This document shows positions 10,371-20,290 of a stretch of DNA of 64,000 nt, one piece after another. This stretch comes from Streptomyces sp. ASQP_92 (GTDB lineage: Bacteria > Actinomycetota > Actinomycetes > Streptomycetales > Streptomycetaceae), in assembly GCF_025399895.1 (NCBI RefSeq), contig NZ_JAODUA010000003.1, positions 124,001 through 188,000 of the forward strand, written 5' to 3'. The translations under genes were made by a program, and so were the position numbers. Below the pieces are notes generated by a model. It was not told where the DNA came from, ran no database searches, and saw only the letters and a list, made by a program, of their open reading frames with translations. Positions within the stretch are counted from its first letter, which is position 1. The number at the start of each line of letters is the position of its first letter.

Positions 10371-10424
10371 CTTACGGTTAGCGCTAACTCGGCGTAAGTA
10401 CCCACTTTGAAGTAAGGTACTGGT
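10371..10424. promoter_or_regulatory. Divergent operator/promoter region between NmrA-like and HxlR genes
   Basis: Contains the perfect 12-bp palindrome GTTAGCGCTAAC (10377-10388), flanked by CTTAC (10371-10375) and GTAAG (10394-10398), and a second near-dyad TACCCACTT-TG-AAGTAAGGTA (10399-10419). TAAGGT (10413-10418) is a likely -10 placing the transcription start at the ATG of the HxlR gene. These are candidate HxlR binding sites for both promoters. Confidence 0.6.
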
Positions 10425-10835
10425 ATGGGAGTAAGTGAGCGGGACGACCGGGGAGCACGCGAGGAGCGGCGGGAGGCCATGTGTCCGCATCGGCTCGTTC
10501 TGGAGCACGTCACCAGCCGCTGGGGCGTGCTGGTCCTGGACGCGCTGCTCGACCGGCCGTACCGGTTCAGCGAGCTGCGGCGCGAGATCGGCAAGGTCGC
10601 CGCGGTGAGTGAGAAGATGCTGGCCCAGACTCTTCGGACGCTGGAGCGCGACGGCTTCGTGCGGCGCGACGCGAAGCCGGTCATCCCGCCGCGCGTCGAC
10701 TACTCGATGACCGAGCTCGGGCGCGAGGCCGCCGAGCAGGTACGGGCGCTGGCCCGCTGGACCGGGGTGCGGATGGCCGACGTAGAGCGCGCCCGGGCCG
10801 CCTATGACGCGGCCAAGGAGTCAACTTCCGTGTAG
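10425..10835 (+). CDS. HxlR family transcriptional regulator
   Basis: A 136-residue winged-helix regulator. The family cysteine lies in MCPHRLVLEHVTSRWGVLVLDAL (around residue 20), followed by the recognition region FSELRREIGKVAAVSEKMLAQTLRTLERDGFV and the wing RVDYSMTELG. Members sense quinones, aldehydes or oxidants through that cysteine and repress an adjacent oxidoreductase; here the divergent NmrA-like gene is the obvious target. The ATG at 10425 lies 6 bases after a -10-like TAAGGT with no ribosome site, suggesting a leaderless message. Confidence 0.9.
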   Translation: MGVSERDDRGAREERREAMCPHRLVLEHVTSRWGVLVLDALLDRPYRFSELRREIGKVAAVSEKMLAQTLRTLERDGFVRRDAKPVIPPRVDYSMTELGREAAEQVRALARWTGVRMADVERARAAYDAAKESTSV

Positions 10836-10902
10836 GTGCGGCGAGTTGGACGGGTTGAGGTGGTTCGGGCGTCCGCTCCCGCGCGGTGGCACCGGAAAAC
10901 GC

Positions 10903-10944
10903 GTGTGCCCGGCCCGAAGTCCGCGAGACCTCGGCCGGGCACAC
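10903..10944. terminator. Bidirectional hairpin terminator
   Basis: Perfect 12-bp stem GTGTGCCCGGCC (10903-10914) / GGCCGGGCACAC (10933-10944) with an 18-nt loop, between the convergent 3' ends of the HxlR gene and korB. No T-run, as usual in Streptomyces. Confidence 0.75.
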
Positions 10945-10987
10945 GGTTCATGCGGGGGGCCGGGGTAGGCCCGGGCGGGGAGCCGGT

Positions 10988-12038
<1,051 letters not shown>

Positions 12039-12046
<8 letters not shown>

Positions 12047-13976
12047 GGATGGCCTCCTTGAGAGCGGTGGCGAGCTGCTCGGCCTTGAACGGCATGCCGT
12101 TGACCTGGTTGTAGGAGTGGGCGTCGACCAGGTACTTGGCGCGGATCAGGGTGGCGAGCTGGCCGAGGTTCATCTCCGGCACGACGACCTTGTCGTAGCG
12201 CGCCAGGATCTCGCCGAGGTTCTTCGGGAAGGGGTTGATGTGGCGCAGATGGGCCTGGGCGATGGGCTCGCCCTGGGCGCGCAGCCGGCGCACGGCCGCG
12301 GTGATGGGCCCGTACGTCGAACCCCAGCCGAGGACCAGGGTGCGGGCGCCGTCGGGGTCGTCCACGTCCAGGTCGGGGACCTCGACGCCGTCGATCTTCG
12401 CCTGGCGGATACGGACCATGAAGTCGTGGTTGGCCGGGTCGTAGGAGATGTTGCCCGTGCCGTCCTGCTTCTCGATGCCGCCGATCCGGTGCTCCAGACC
12501 CGGCGTGCCCGGCACCGCCCAGGGGCGGGCGAGGGTCTCCGGGTCCCGCTTGTAGGGCCAGAACACCTCGGTGCCGTCGGCCAGGGTGTGGTTGGGTCCG
12601 GTGGTGAACTGCACGCGCAGGTCCGGGAGTTCATCGGTCTCGGGCACCCGCCACGGCTCGGAGCCGTTGGCGAGGTAGCCGTCGGAGAGCAGGAAGACCG
12701 GGGTGCGGTAGGCCAGCGCGATCCGGGCCGCCTCCATCGCCGCCTCGAAGCAGTCCGCGGGCGTCCTCGGCGCGACCACCGGGACCGGGGCCTCGCCGTT
12801 GCGTCCGTACATCGCCTGGAGCAGGTCGGCCTGCTCGGTCTTGGTCGGCAGTCCCGTCGAGGGGCCGCCGCGCTGGATGTCCACGATCAGCAGCGGCAGC
12901 TCCAGGGAGACCGCGAGACCGATCGCCTCGGACTTCAGCGCCACGCCCGGGCCCGAGGTCGTGGTGACCGCGAGCGAGCCGCCGAACGCCGCGCCCAGGG
13001 CCGCGCCGATCCCGGCGATCTCGTCCTCCGCCTGGAAGGTGCGCACCCCGAAGTTCTTGTGCCGTGACAGCTCGTGCAGGATGTCGGAGGCCGGGGTGAT
13101 CGGGTACGAGCCCAAGTACAGCGGCAGATCGGCCTGTTGGGCCGCCGCGATCAGCCCGTACGACAGGGCCAGGTTCCCGGAGATGTTGCGGTACGTGCCC
13201 GCGGGGAACGCCTTGGTGGCGGGGGCGACCTCGTAGGAGACCGCGAAGTCCTCGGTGGTCTCACCGAAGTTCCAGCCCGCCCGGAACGCCGCCACGTTCG
13301 CCTCGGCGATCTCCGGCTTCTTCGCGAACTTGGTCCGCAGGAACTTCTCCGTGCCCTCGGTGGGCCGGTGGTACATCCAGGACAGCAGGCCCAGCGCGAA
13401 CATGTTCTTCGAGCGCTCGGCCTCCTTGCGGGAGAGCCCGAACTCCTTGAGCGCCTCGATCGTCAGCGTCGTCAACGGCACCGGGTGCACGTTGTACGCC
13501 GACAGCGAGCCGTCCTCCAGAGGAGAGGTGTCGTAGCCGACCTTGGCCATCGCGCGCTTGGCGAACTCGTCGGTGTTCACGATGATCTCGGCGCCGCGCG
13601 GCACGTCCGCCAGGTTCGCCTTCAGCGCCGCCGGGTTCATCGCCACCAGGACGTTCGGGGCGTCGCCCGGCGTCAGGATGTCGTGATCGGCGAAGTGGAG
13701 CTGGAAGCTGGACACCCCGGGCAGCGTTCCGGCAGGCGCCCGGATCTCGGCCGGGAAGTTCGGCAGCGTCGACAAGTCGTTTCCGAACGTCGCCGTCTCC
13801 GACGTGAACCGGTCACCGGTGAGCTGCATGCCGTCACCCGAGTCACCCGCGAAACGGATGATGACCCGGTCGAGGCGGCGGACTTCCTTCTCGCCGGCGG
13901 GCCTGCGCTGCTCCCCGACGACGGCCTCATCGGCTCCGTCGGTCTGCTCGGCTGGGCTACTGACCTGGCTGGTCAC
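12039..13976 (-). CDS. korA: 2-oxoacid:acceptor oxidoreductase, fused gamma-alpha subunit
   Basis: A 645-residue partner of KorB. The N-terminal gamma domain (about residues 37-200) starts RLDRVIIRFAGDSGDGMQLTGDRF and carries the CoA-binding region; the alpha part contains SYPITPASDILHEL, FQAEDEIAGIGAALGAAFGG and TTTSGPGVALKSEAIGLAV, the pyrimidine-binding core, followed by QRGGPSTGLPTKTEQADL. GTG at 13976 is chosen because GGAGG (13986-13990 on the complement) sits 9 bases before it; frame-open sequence further upstream is not protein-like. The first 35 residues are a disordered, acidic leader. First gene of a two-gene unit with korB. Confidence 0.93.
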
Positions 13977-14292
13977 TGAACTGGACCTCCCTCGGGCGGG
14001 CTGCTCGGGCGCATCCGGCCGACCGGTAGCGCCAAGGCCCACCCTACGTCGGTAAGGGTGGCCTTCCCTGGACCGCTCATATGTTGGACGCTCTTTTGAG
14101 ACGCCTTACTGCCCTGTAGTGCCACGATGCCCTCGCCCCCCGGCCCCTTCTGTTAACACGCCCAGCGATCCTTCTCCGGTTCTGGGTCGCACGTGTCGGA
14201 AGCCCCGCGAGCGGTGACTCGATCCGGCCCGGTGACCGAGTTTCGACCCCGTCGGCTGGGTTCCGCTCGATCCTCGACAGGGTGGCAGGTGG
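13977..14292. promoter_or_regulatory. Intergenic region upstream of korA with imperfect dyad
   Basis: A 316-bp gap between korA and the response regulator gene. An imperfect hairpin AAGGCCCACCCT (14034-14045) / AAGGGTGGCCTT (14054-14065) with one bulge lies 58 bp upstream of the korA start, within the presumed promoter or leader. I could not assign a confident -35/-10 and see nothing else. Confidence 0.45.
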
Positions 14293-14964
14293 TCATGAAT
14301 TGATATAGGTCAACACCGCGAGTACACGACGGTGATCCCCGTCACTCGGCGAGAGCCCCAGCTTCAGGAAGATGTTGCTGACGTGCTTCTCGACGGCGCC
14401 GTCGCTGACGACCAGTTGCTTGGCGATCGCCGAGTTCGTCCGCCCCTCGGCCATCAGCCCCAGCACCTCCCGCTCACGCGGGGTCAGATTGGCGAGGACG
14501 TCCTGCTTGCGGCTGCGGCCCAGGAGCTGCGCCACGACCTCGGGGTCCAGGGCGGTGCCGCCCCGGGCGACCCGCACCACGGCCTCCACGAACTCCCGCA
14601 CCTCGGCGACCCGGTCCTTGAGCAGATAGCCGACACCCCGGCTCGACCCGGCGAGCAGTTCGGTCGCGTACTGCTCCTCGACGTACTGGCTGAGTACCAG
14701 GACGCCGATCCCCGGATACAGGGCGCGCAAGTGCACCGCCGCGCGCACCCCCTCGTCGGTGTGGGTCGGCGGCATCCGCACGTCCGCCACCACGACATCG
14801 GGCAGCGCGCCCTGGTCGGCGAGCTCTCCCACGGTCTTGACCAGCGCCACCCCGTCGCCCACTCCCGCGACGACGTCGTGGCCCCGGTCGGTCAGCAGCC
14901 GGGTCAGGCCCTCCCGAAGCAGTACCGAATCCTCGGCGATGACCACCCGCACCCTGTCCTCCAC
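14293..14964 (-). CDS. NarL/FixJ-type response regulator
   Basis: A 223-residue DNA-binding response regulator. The receiver domain has acidic residues E11-D12 and phospho-acceptor D61 (in VVVADVRMP). The C-terminal LuxR helix-turn-helix reads NLTPREREVLGLMAEGRTNSAIAKQLVVSDGAVEKHVSN. GTG at 14964 places the receiver beginning normally (VRVVIAEDS); an upstream in-frame ATG at 15045 is possible but would add a non-homologous leader. It is encoded downstream of two histidine kinases on the same strand, but a terminator-like hairpin lies between, so it may have its own promoter. Either or both kinases may phosphorylate it. The targets are unknown; korAB and nuo flank the system. Confidence 0.9.
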   Translation of the reverse strand: MEDRVRVVIAEDSVLLREGLTRLLTDRGHDVVAGVGDGVALVKTVGELADQGALPDVVVADVRMPPTHTDEGVRAAVHLRALYPGIGVLVLSQYVEEQYATELLAGSSRGVGYLLKDRVAEVREFVEAVVRVARGGTALDPEVVAQLLGRSRKQDVLANLTPREREVLGLMAEGRTNSAIAKQLVVSDGAVEKHVSNIFLKLGLSPSDGDHRRVLAVLTYINS

Positions 14965-15101
14965 GACTCTGCAGCCCCCCTGGGCCTCGTTGCTCCTCAG
15001 GCGCGCACCCGTCGGGCGCGTGCCCCACAGCTCTGTGCAAGCCATGGCGTTGTGCCGATCCAGCATCTCAGCATCCGGCCAGGAATCCGCCCGCGCCAGG
15101 C

Positions 15102-15146
15102 AAAAACCCCCCGACCCCGGGTTTACGGGGACGAGGGGTCGGAGGG
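15102..15146 (-). terminator. Intrinsic terminator downstream of first histidine kinase gene
   Basis: On the minus strand CCGACCCC and GGGGTCGG (15135-15142 and 15111-15118) form an 8-bp stem, followed by a G-run and five Ts (A-run at 15102-15106). It separates the kinase gene from the response regulator gene. Confidence 0.7.
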
Positions 15147-15178
15147 AGGAGGGGGGCCTCGCCGGGCCGCCGTAAGGG

Positions 15179-16510
15179 CTAGGCCCGCCAGGGCAGTTCG
15201 GCCGTGATCGTGGTGGGGCCGCCGGGCGGGGAGTCGACGGCGAGGATGCCGTCCACCGCGTCCAGGCGCTCGGCGAGCCCCGCGAGACCGGACCCGGCCG
15301 AGACGTCCGCGCCGCCCCGCCCGTTGTCGGCGACCTGGAGCATCAGGCGGTCGCCGGCCCGCCACACATCCACGGTGGCCCGGCTCGCGCCGCTGTGCTT
15401 GCTGACGTTCTGGAGGAGCTCGGAGACGGTGAAGTACGCGATGCCCTCGATGGCCGGGACCGGCCGGGCCGGCAGGTCCACCTCCACCTGCACCGGGACC
15501 GTGCAGCGGGAGGCGACCGAGGACAGGGCCGCGTCCAGGCCCCGGTCGGTGAGGACCGCCGGGTGGATGCCGCGGGCCAGGTCGCGCAGCTCCTGGAGGG
15601 CCACCTTCACCTCGCCGTGCGCCTCGTCGACCATCCGGGCCGCCGCGTGCGGGTCCTCGGTCAGCTTCTCCTTCGCCAGACCCAGGTCCATGGCGAGCGC
15701 CACCAGACGGGCCTGCGCGCCGTCGTGCAGATCGCGCTCGATGCGGCGCAGGTCCGCCGCCGAGGTGTCCACCACGACCCCGCGGTCCGACTCCAGCTCC
15801 GTGACCCGCTCCTCAAGGCGCGAGGGGCTGAGCAGCCCCACCACCATCAGCCGGTCCACCGCGGCGAAACCGCGGATCAGCCACGGCGCGACCAGCGTGA
15901 TGAGCAGGCCGGCCGCCGAGGTCAGGGCGATCTCACCCGGCGATTCGAGGTAGACGGTGTGGTGGTCGTCCCCGTAGAGCTGAAGGCCGGCCTGGCCCGC
16001 GTACATCGGGAACACCCACTGCCACACCGGGTACGTGAACAGGGTCCAGCCGGTCGTCCAGAGCGTCAGCGTCGTGCAGAAGGCGAAGATCGCCCACGGG
16101 AAGTGGAGCACCGAGTACAGCAGGTGGCGCCAGGAGACGCCGCTCTTGAGGACCCCGCCGATCCACGACATCAGACCGCCGCGCGAGCGCACCGGCCGCG
16201 GCTCGGCGATGTCGACCCCGAGCAGCGCCCGCGCCCGGGCCCGCTCCATCACGCCGAACGCCCGGCAGCCCATCAGGGCCACGGCCATGAGCGGGATGCC
16301 GATGAAAGTGATCAGCAGGCCGGCGCTCAGCGACACCGCGGTCACCGCCCAGCAGAACAGCACGATGCTGATCGGCAGGCTCAGCAGCAGATAGCCGAAC
16401 TCGCGGAAGGTGCGGCCCTCGAGCGGTGCGCGCAGCACCGGCGGAACCAGGTGTCGCCGCGGCCGCGCCGTCCGCGCCACGCCGTACCCGTGATCGGTGT
16501 CCATGCTCAT
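15179..16510 (-). CDS. Sensor histidine kinase (HisKA_3 family), paralog 1
   Basis: A 443-residue membrane kinase. The N-terminal half has about four hydrophobic segments in two pairs (around FGYLLLSLPISIVLFCWAV, LITFIGIPLMAVALMG and a second pair near residues 160-270) as in the sensor domain shared by NarL-type kinases of actinomycetes. The dimerisation box RRIERDLHDGAQARLVALAM carries the phospho-acceptor H262, and the ATP-binding domain ends with VADNGRGGADVSAGSGLAGLAERLDAV. ATG at 16510 follows an AGGA; ATG 16504 is an alternative. It lies 128 bp after the paralogous kinase gene and upstream of the regulator. Signal unknown. Confidence 0.9.
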   Translation of the reverse strand: MSMDTDHGYGVARTARPRRHLVPPVLRAPLEGRTFREFGYLLLSLPISIVLFCWAVTAVSLSAGLLITFIGIPLMAVALMGCRAFGVMERARARALLGVDIAEPRPVRSRGGLMSWIGGVLKSGVSWRHLLYSVLHFPWAIFAFCTTLTLWTTGWTLFTYPVWQWVFPMYAGQAGLQLYGDDHHTVYLESPGEIALTSAAGLLITLVAPWLIRGFAAVDRLMVVGLLSPSRLEERVTELESDRGVVVDTSAADLRRIERDLHDGAQARLVALAMDLGLAKEKLTEDPHAAARMVDEAHGEVKVALQELRDLARGIHPAVLTDRGLDAALSSVASRCTVPVQVEVDLPARPVPAIEGIAYFTVSELLQNVSKHSGASRATVDVWRAGDRLMLQVADNGRGGADVSAGSGLAGLAERLDAVDGILAVDSPPGGPTTITAELPWRA

Positions 16511-16638
16511 CGTCCTGTCCGTCCCTCGCGTCGATGCGCGGCCGTGGTGTTCCGCGCCGCCCCCTGTGCACACCAGCTTGGCCTGTGCGGGCGTCCCCGA
16601 CCATGCGGCCGGTCACCCTCTTCGGCCGGGGGTTTTCC

Positions 16639-17880
16639 CTACCCCCGGCCCTCCGGTGAGTCCTGGGGGCCCCGGTCCCGCCACGGCAGTTCGGCCGTGA
16701 CGACGGTCGGCCCGCCGACCGGCGAATCGAGCACGAGCAGCCCGTCCACCGCGCCGAGGCGCTCGGCCAGACCCGCCATGCCGGTCCCGCCGTCGAGGCG
16801 CGCACCGCCCACGCCGTCGTCCTCGACCTGGATGAGCAGCCGGTCCGCACTGCGCCACACCTCCACCGAGGCGTTCCGCGCCCGGCTGTGCTTGCTGACG
16901 TTCTGGAGGAGCTCGGAGACGGTGAAGTACGCGATGCCCTCGATGGCCGGGGCGGGCCGCCCGGGCAGGTCGACCGCGACCTTGACCGGGACCGTGCAGC
17001 GGGAGGCGACCGAGGACAGGGCCGCGTCCAGGCCCCGGTCGGTGAGGACCGCGGGATGGATGCCGCGGGCCAGGTCGCGCAGCTCCTGGAGGGCCAGCTT
17101 CACCTCTCCGTGCGCCTCGTCGACCATCGCGGCCGCCGTGTCCGGGTCCTCCAGGAGCTTCTCCTTGGCGAGGCCGAGCCCCATGGCCAGCGCCACCAGA
17201 CGCGCCTGCGCGCCGTCGTGCAGATCGCGCTCGATGCGCCGCAGATCGGCGGCGGCCGTGTCCACGACCACCCCCCGGTCGGACTCCAGCTCGGCGATCC
17301 GCCGCTCCAGGCTGTCGGAGGGCGAGAGCAGCGCGCGCACCATCATGCGGTCGGCGTTGGTGAGCCCCCGCGCGATGAAGCCGAGCACTGGCCACGCGAG
17401 GAAGAGGGAGAGCAGGGTCACCGTGAAGGTGAGGATCCCCCAGGGCAGCCGCACGAACTCGTACAGCACGTTGCGCCAGGCCACCGGGTCCCGCAGGCTC
17501 GTCCACAGCCAGGGGAAGAAGCCGCCGTGCTTGCTCGGGCTCGCGGGGATCGGGGTGGGCTCCTCGATCCGCACCCCCAACAGGGCCCGGGCCCGGGCGC
17601 GTTCCGCCTTGCCGAGCTGGCGCGCGCCGAGCAGGCCGGTGGCGAGCAGCGGAAGGCCGACCACGGTCACCGACAGGCCGGCGCCGAGCGCCACCATCAC
17701 GACGACATAGATGAAGCCGGTCAGCCCCATGGGGAAGTTGGTCAGGAGGTGCGCGACCTCCTTCCAGGTGCCCCGCTCGTAGGCGAACCGCGCGGCGGGC
17801 GGGTGGGCCCGCTCGTCACCGGCGGGACCGCCTGGCTGTTCTGCTGCGTACCGCTGCTGCTCGCGGAGGGTCCTGGTCAT
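16639..17880 (-). CDS. Sensor histidine kinase (HisKA_3 family), paralog 2
   Basis: A 413-residue paralog of the neighbouring kinase, with the same layout: hydrophobic pair near residues 40-90 (LLTNFPMGLTGFIYVVVMVALGAGL), a second pair near 125-170, dimerisation box RRIERDLHDGAQARLVALAMGLGLAKEKL with phospho-acceptor H221, and ATP-binding segment VEDDGVGGARLDGGTGMAGLAERLGAV. ATG at 17880 is the first reasonable start; its ribosome site is weak. A block of about 180 bp around the end of the kinase domain is nearly identical at DNA level to paralog 1, more than the rest, suggesting recent gene conversion. It diverges from nuoA across 222 bp. Confidence 0.9.
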   Translation of the reverse strand: MTRTLREQQRYAAEQPGGPAGDERAHPPAARFAYERGTWKEVAHLLTNFPMGLTGFIYVVVMVALGAGLSVTVVGLPLLATGLLGARQLGKAERARARALLGVRIEEPTPIPASPSKHGGFFPWLWTSLRDPVAWRNVLYEFVRLPWGILTFTVTLLSLFLAWPVLGFIARGLTNADRMMVRALLSPSDSLERRIAELESDRGVVVDTAAADLRRIERDLHDGAQARLVALAMGLGLAKEKLLEDPDTAAAMVDEAHGEVKLALQELRDLARGIHPAVLTDRGLDAALSSVASRCTVPVKVAVDLPGRPAPAIEGIAYFTVSELLQNVSKHSRARNASVEVWRSADRLLIQVEDDGVGGARLDGGTGMAGLAERLGAVDGLLVLDSPVGGPTVVTAELPWRDRGPQDSPEGRG

Positions 17881-18029
17881 GGTGCCAAGCGTGCCGGGCC
17901 GAGATCGGCGGCGCCATGGGGTGCCGCACCCTCTTGTACGGGGGAAAACCCCACCCCCGTGGCCCAAGCGTGGCCCACACGTGGCCCACACCGTGAGACG
18001 CGCCTGCCAAGGGCCCCCTTAGCAGGGCC

Positions 18030-18102
18030 TAGACTCCCGTCCGTACACAGCGTCGAACAGGGCGCGACGAGATCATCGAGGCCAGGGAGCGAGGGGCGCG
18101 AC
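18030..18102 (+). promoter_or_regulatory. nuoA: Probable promoter region of the nuoA-N operon
   Basis: TAGACT at 18030-18035 matches a -10; no convincing -35 is seen. A GGGAGCGAGGGG ribosome site precedes the nuoA GTG. Upstream repeats of CGTGGCCCA(C) at about 17957-17990 could bind a regulator. Confidence 0.35.
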
Positions 18103-18510
18103 GTGCCGGAACCGACCGTGCGCCAGATGCCGGTGTTGGCTGCCGACTACTTCCACAGCTATGCGGTCGTCGGCCTGCTCGCCGTCGTCGGCGTGCTGTT
18201 CGTCGCCGTGGCCTTCGGGGCCGGGCGGCTGCTGCGGCCGGTCGTGCCGACACCGGAGAAGCTCCTGACGTACGAGTGCGGCGTCGACCCGGTCGGCGAG
18301 GGCTGGGCCCACACCCAGGTCCGCTACTACGTCTACGCCTTCCTGTACGTGATCTTCGCCGTCGACTCGATCTTCCTCTTCCCCTGGGCGACCGTCTTCG
18401 CGGCCCCGGGATACGGCGCGACCACCCTCGTCGAGATGTTCATCTTCCTCGGCTTCCTGGCCGTGGGACTGCTCTACGCATGGAAGAAGGGCGTCCTGGA
18501 ATGGACGTGA
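18103..18510 (+). CDS. nuoA: NADH-quinone oxidoreductase-like subunit A
   Basis: A 135-residue membrane subunit of complex I with three helices (around residues 20-42, 80-100 and 104-126). The family motif [14 protein letters not shown] falls in the loop after helix 1, and ENG-like [15 protein letters not shown] in helix 2. First gene of ten coupled nuo genes; nuoB starts 10 bases before its stop. NuoA sits at the join of membrane arm and quinone chamber, which in this operon lacks its NuoD partner. GTG at 18103 gives the normal length of about 120-140. Confidence 0.93.
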   Translation: MPEPTVRQMPVLAADYFHSYAVVGLLAVVGVLFVAVAFGAGRLLRPVVPTPEKLLTYECGVDPVGEGWAHTQVRYYVYAFLYVIFAVDSIFLFPWATVFAAPGYGATTLVEMFIFLGFLAVGLLYAWKKGVLEWT

Positions 18511-19106
18511 CGACTCCCGGACCCGCTTCGCAGCCCGTGCTGCTGCCCGAGCCGAAGAAGCTGGGCGTGCTCTCGCGCCTGGCCCCCGAGCCGATGAAGG
18601 TGGTCCTCAACTGGGGCCGCCGCTACAGCCTGTGGGTCTTCAACTTCGGCCTCGCCTGCTGCGCCATCGAGTTCATCGCGGCCTCCATGGCCCGCCACGA
18701 CTTCATCCGGCTCGGCGTGATCCCCTTCGCGCCGGGGCCGCGCCAGGCCGACCTCATGATCGTCTCCGGCACGGTGACGGACAAGATGGCGCCCGCGGTC
18801 AAGCGGCTCTACGAGCAGATGCCCGAGCCCAAGTACGTCATCTCCTTCGGCGCCTGCTCCAACTGCGGCGGCCCGTACTGGGATTCGTACGCGGTGACCA
18901 AGGGTGTGGACCAGATCATCCCGGTCGACGTGTACGTGCCCGGCTGCCCGCCCCGGCCCGAGGCGCTGCTCCAGGGCATCCTCAAGCTCCAGGAGAAGAT
19001 CGCCCGCGAGTCGCTCGGCGAGCGGTACGCCAACGCGGCCACCCCGGCCCAGCTCACCAGCGGGCTCGTGGCCGCGCCGCCCACCCCCGGGGAGGGCCGG
19101 GCGTGA
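18501..19106 (+). CDS. nuoB: NADH-quinone oxidoreductase-like subunit B (cluster N2)
   Basis: A 201-residue peripheral subunit that holds the terminal 4Fe-4S cluster N2. All four ligands are present: C53 and C54 (LACCAIEF), C119 (FGACSNCG) and C149 (PGCPPRPE). The segment [21 protein letters not shown] is standard. The subunit normally contacts NuoD, which is absent here. ATG at 18501 overlaps the end of nuoA by 10 bases and its stop overlaps the nuoC GTG. The tail after residue 175 is a short extension. Confidence 0.95.
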   Translation: MDVTTPGPASQPVLLPEPKKLGVLSRLAPEPMKVVLNWGRRYSLWVFNFGLACCAIEFIAASMARHDFIRLGVIPFAPGPRQADLMIVSGTVTDKMAPAVKRLYEQMPEPKYVISFGACSNCGGPYWDSYAVTKGVDQIIPVDVYVPGCPPRPEALLQGILKLQEKIARESLGERYANAATPAQLTSGLVAAPPTPGEGRA

Positions 19107-20290
19107 GCGCGTACGACAGCCTGCCCGACGGCGTCGCCGAGATCTTCGGCGCGGAGGCCATGGCGGAGGAGGCCTACGGGCTGCTCACCGTCGACGTGCC
19201 CGCCGACTCCTGGATCGACGCCCTCCTCGTCGCCCGCGACGCGCTGGGCTGCACCTACTTCGACTGGCTGAGCGCGGTCGACGAACCCGGCACGGGCTTC
19301 CGCGTCTGCGCCCATGTCGTCGCCCTCGGCGGCGGCCGGGTCCGCCGACTGCTGCTGCGCACGACCGTCGCGCACACGGCCGCGGTGCTGCCCTCCGCCA
19401 TCGACGTCTACGCGGGCGCTGCCTGGCACGAGCGCGAGACCCACGAGATGTTCGGCGTCGACTTCACCGGCCACCCGCACCTGGTGCCGCTGCTCCTGCC
19501 GGAGAACTTCGAGGGGCACCCCCTGCGCAAGGACTTCGTGCTCGCGGCCCGCGTCGCCAAGGCGTGGCCCGGCGCGAAGGAGCCCGGGGAGCCCGCGGCG
19601 GGCGCGGCCCACGGCGGCCCCAAGCGCCGCCAGATGCTTCCGCCCGGCGTCCCCGACCCGAACGAATGGGGCCCCCTGAAGGGCCAGCTTCCCCCCGCCC
19701 CGACCCGCCCGACCCGCACCCCGCGTGCGGCAGGCGCCGGCGCCGCCGAACGCCCGGCACGGGCCGCGGGCGACCGGCCGGTCCGGCGCGCCCGGAGCGT
19801 GACGGAGGGCTCGGCTTCCCAGGCGACCCCGGAGGCGTCCGGCACTCCCGCGCCCCCGGAAACGCCGGTGGTCCCGGAAACCCCGGCCACCCCGGAAACC
19901 CCGGCGGTCCAGGCCGCCCCGGAGGCCCCGGTGGTCCCGGAAGCCCCGGAGGTCGGGCCGCCTGCCCCGGAGGCCCCTGAGGGCAAGGCCGCCCCTGGGG
20001 CACCCGAGGCAACCGGGTCCCCCGAGGCGTCGGATGCCCCGGCCGCTCGCCTTCGGCGGAGCCGGAGTGCGAGCGAGGGGTCCGCCTCGCAGCAGGGCGG
20101 GGACGCGAAGGCCCAGCCCGCCGCGCCGCCCCGGTCGCGCAGCACGGACGCCCCCTGGCACAACCCCCAACCCGCCTTCGCCGAAGAGGAGCCCGGGGCC
20201 GAGGACGCCCCGGACGCCGGAACCGGTGAAGCCGAACGAACCGATTCCGCCGAACGAACCGACCCCGCCGGAGGCGAGCCGCGTGAATGA
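19103..20290 (+). CDS. nuoC: NADH-quinone oxidoreductase-like subunit C with long disordered tail
   Basis: A 395-residue protein whose first ~155 residues are the 30-kDa-subunit domain: the signature [18 protein letters not shown] and the end HPLRKDF are intact. The remaining ~240 residues are low-complexity, rich in proline, alanine and glutamate, with repeated PETPAVPE-like patterns and two [21 protein letters not shown] segments. In many bacteria NuoC is followed by or fused to NuoD; the tail here contains no NuoD-like sequence, and no separate nuoD follows. The tail is coded by GC-rich imperfect repeats and may vary between strains. Start GTG overlaps the nuoB stop (GTGA), and nuoH starts 8 bases before its stop. 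Confidence 0.93.
   Translation: MSAYDSLPDGVAEIFGAEAMAEEAYGLLTVDVPADSWIDALLVARDALGCTYFDWLSAVDEPGTGFRVCAHVVALGGGRVRRLLLRTTVAHTAAVLPSAIDVYAGAAWHERETHEMFGVDFTGHPHLVPLLLPENFEGHPLRKDFVLAARVAKAWPGAKEPGEPAAGAAHGGPKRRQMLPPGVPDPNEWGPLKGQLPPAPTRPTRTPRAAGAGAAERPARAAGDRPVRRARSVTEGSASQATPEASGTPAPPETPVVPETPATPETPAVQAAPEAPVVPEAPEVGPPAPEAPEGKAAPGAPEATGSPEASDAPAARLRRSRSASEGSASQQGGDAKAQPAAPPRSRSTDAPWHNPQPAFAEEEPGAEDAPDAGTGEAERTDSAERTDPAGGEPRE

Noticed and set aside
19560..20290. A hidden NuoD in the NuoC tail
   Set aside because: The tail is proline/alanine/glutamate repeat with none of the NuoD motifs, and far too short for a 49-kDa subunit.
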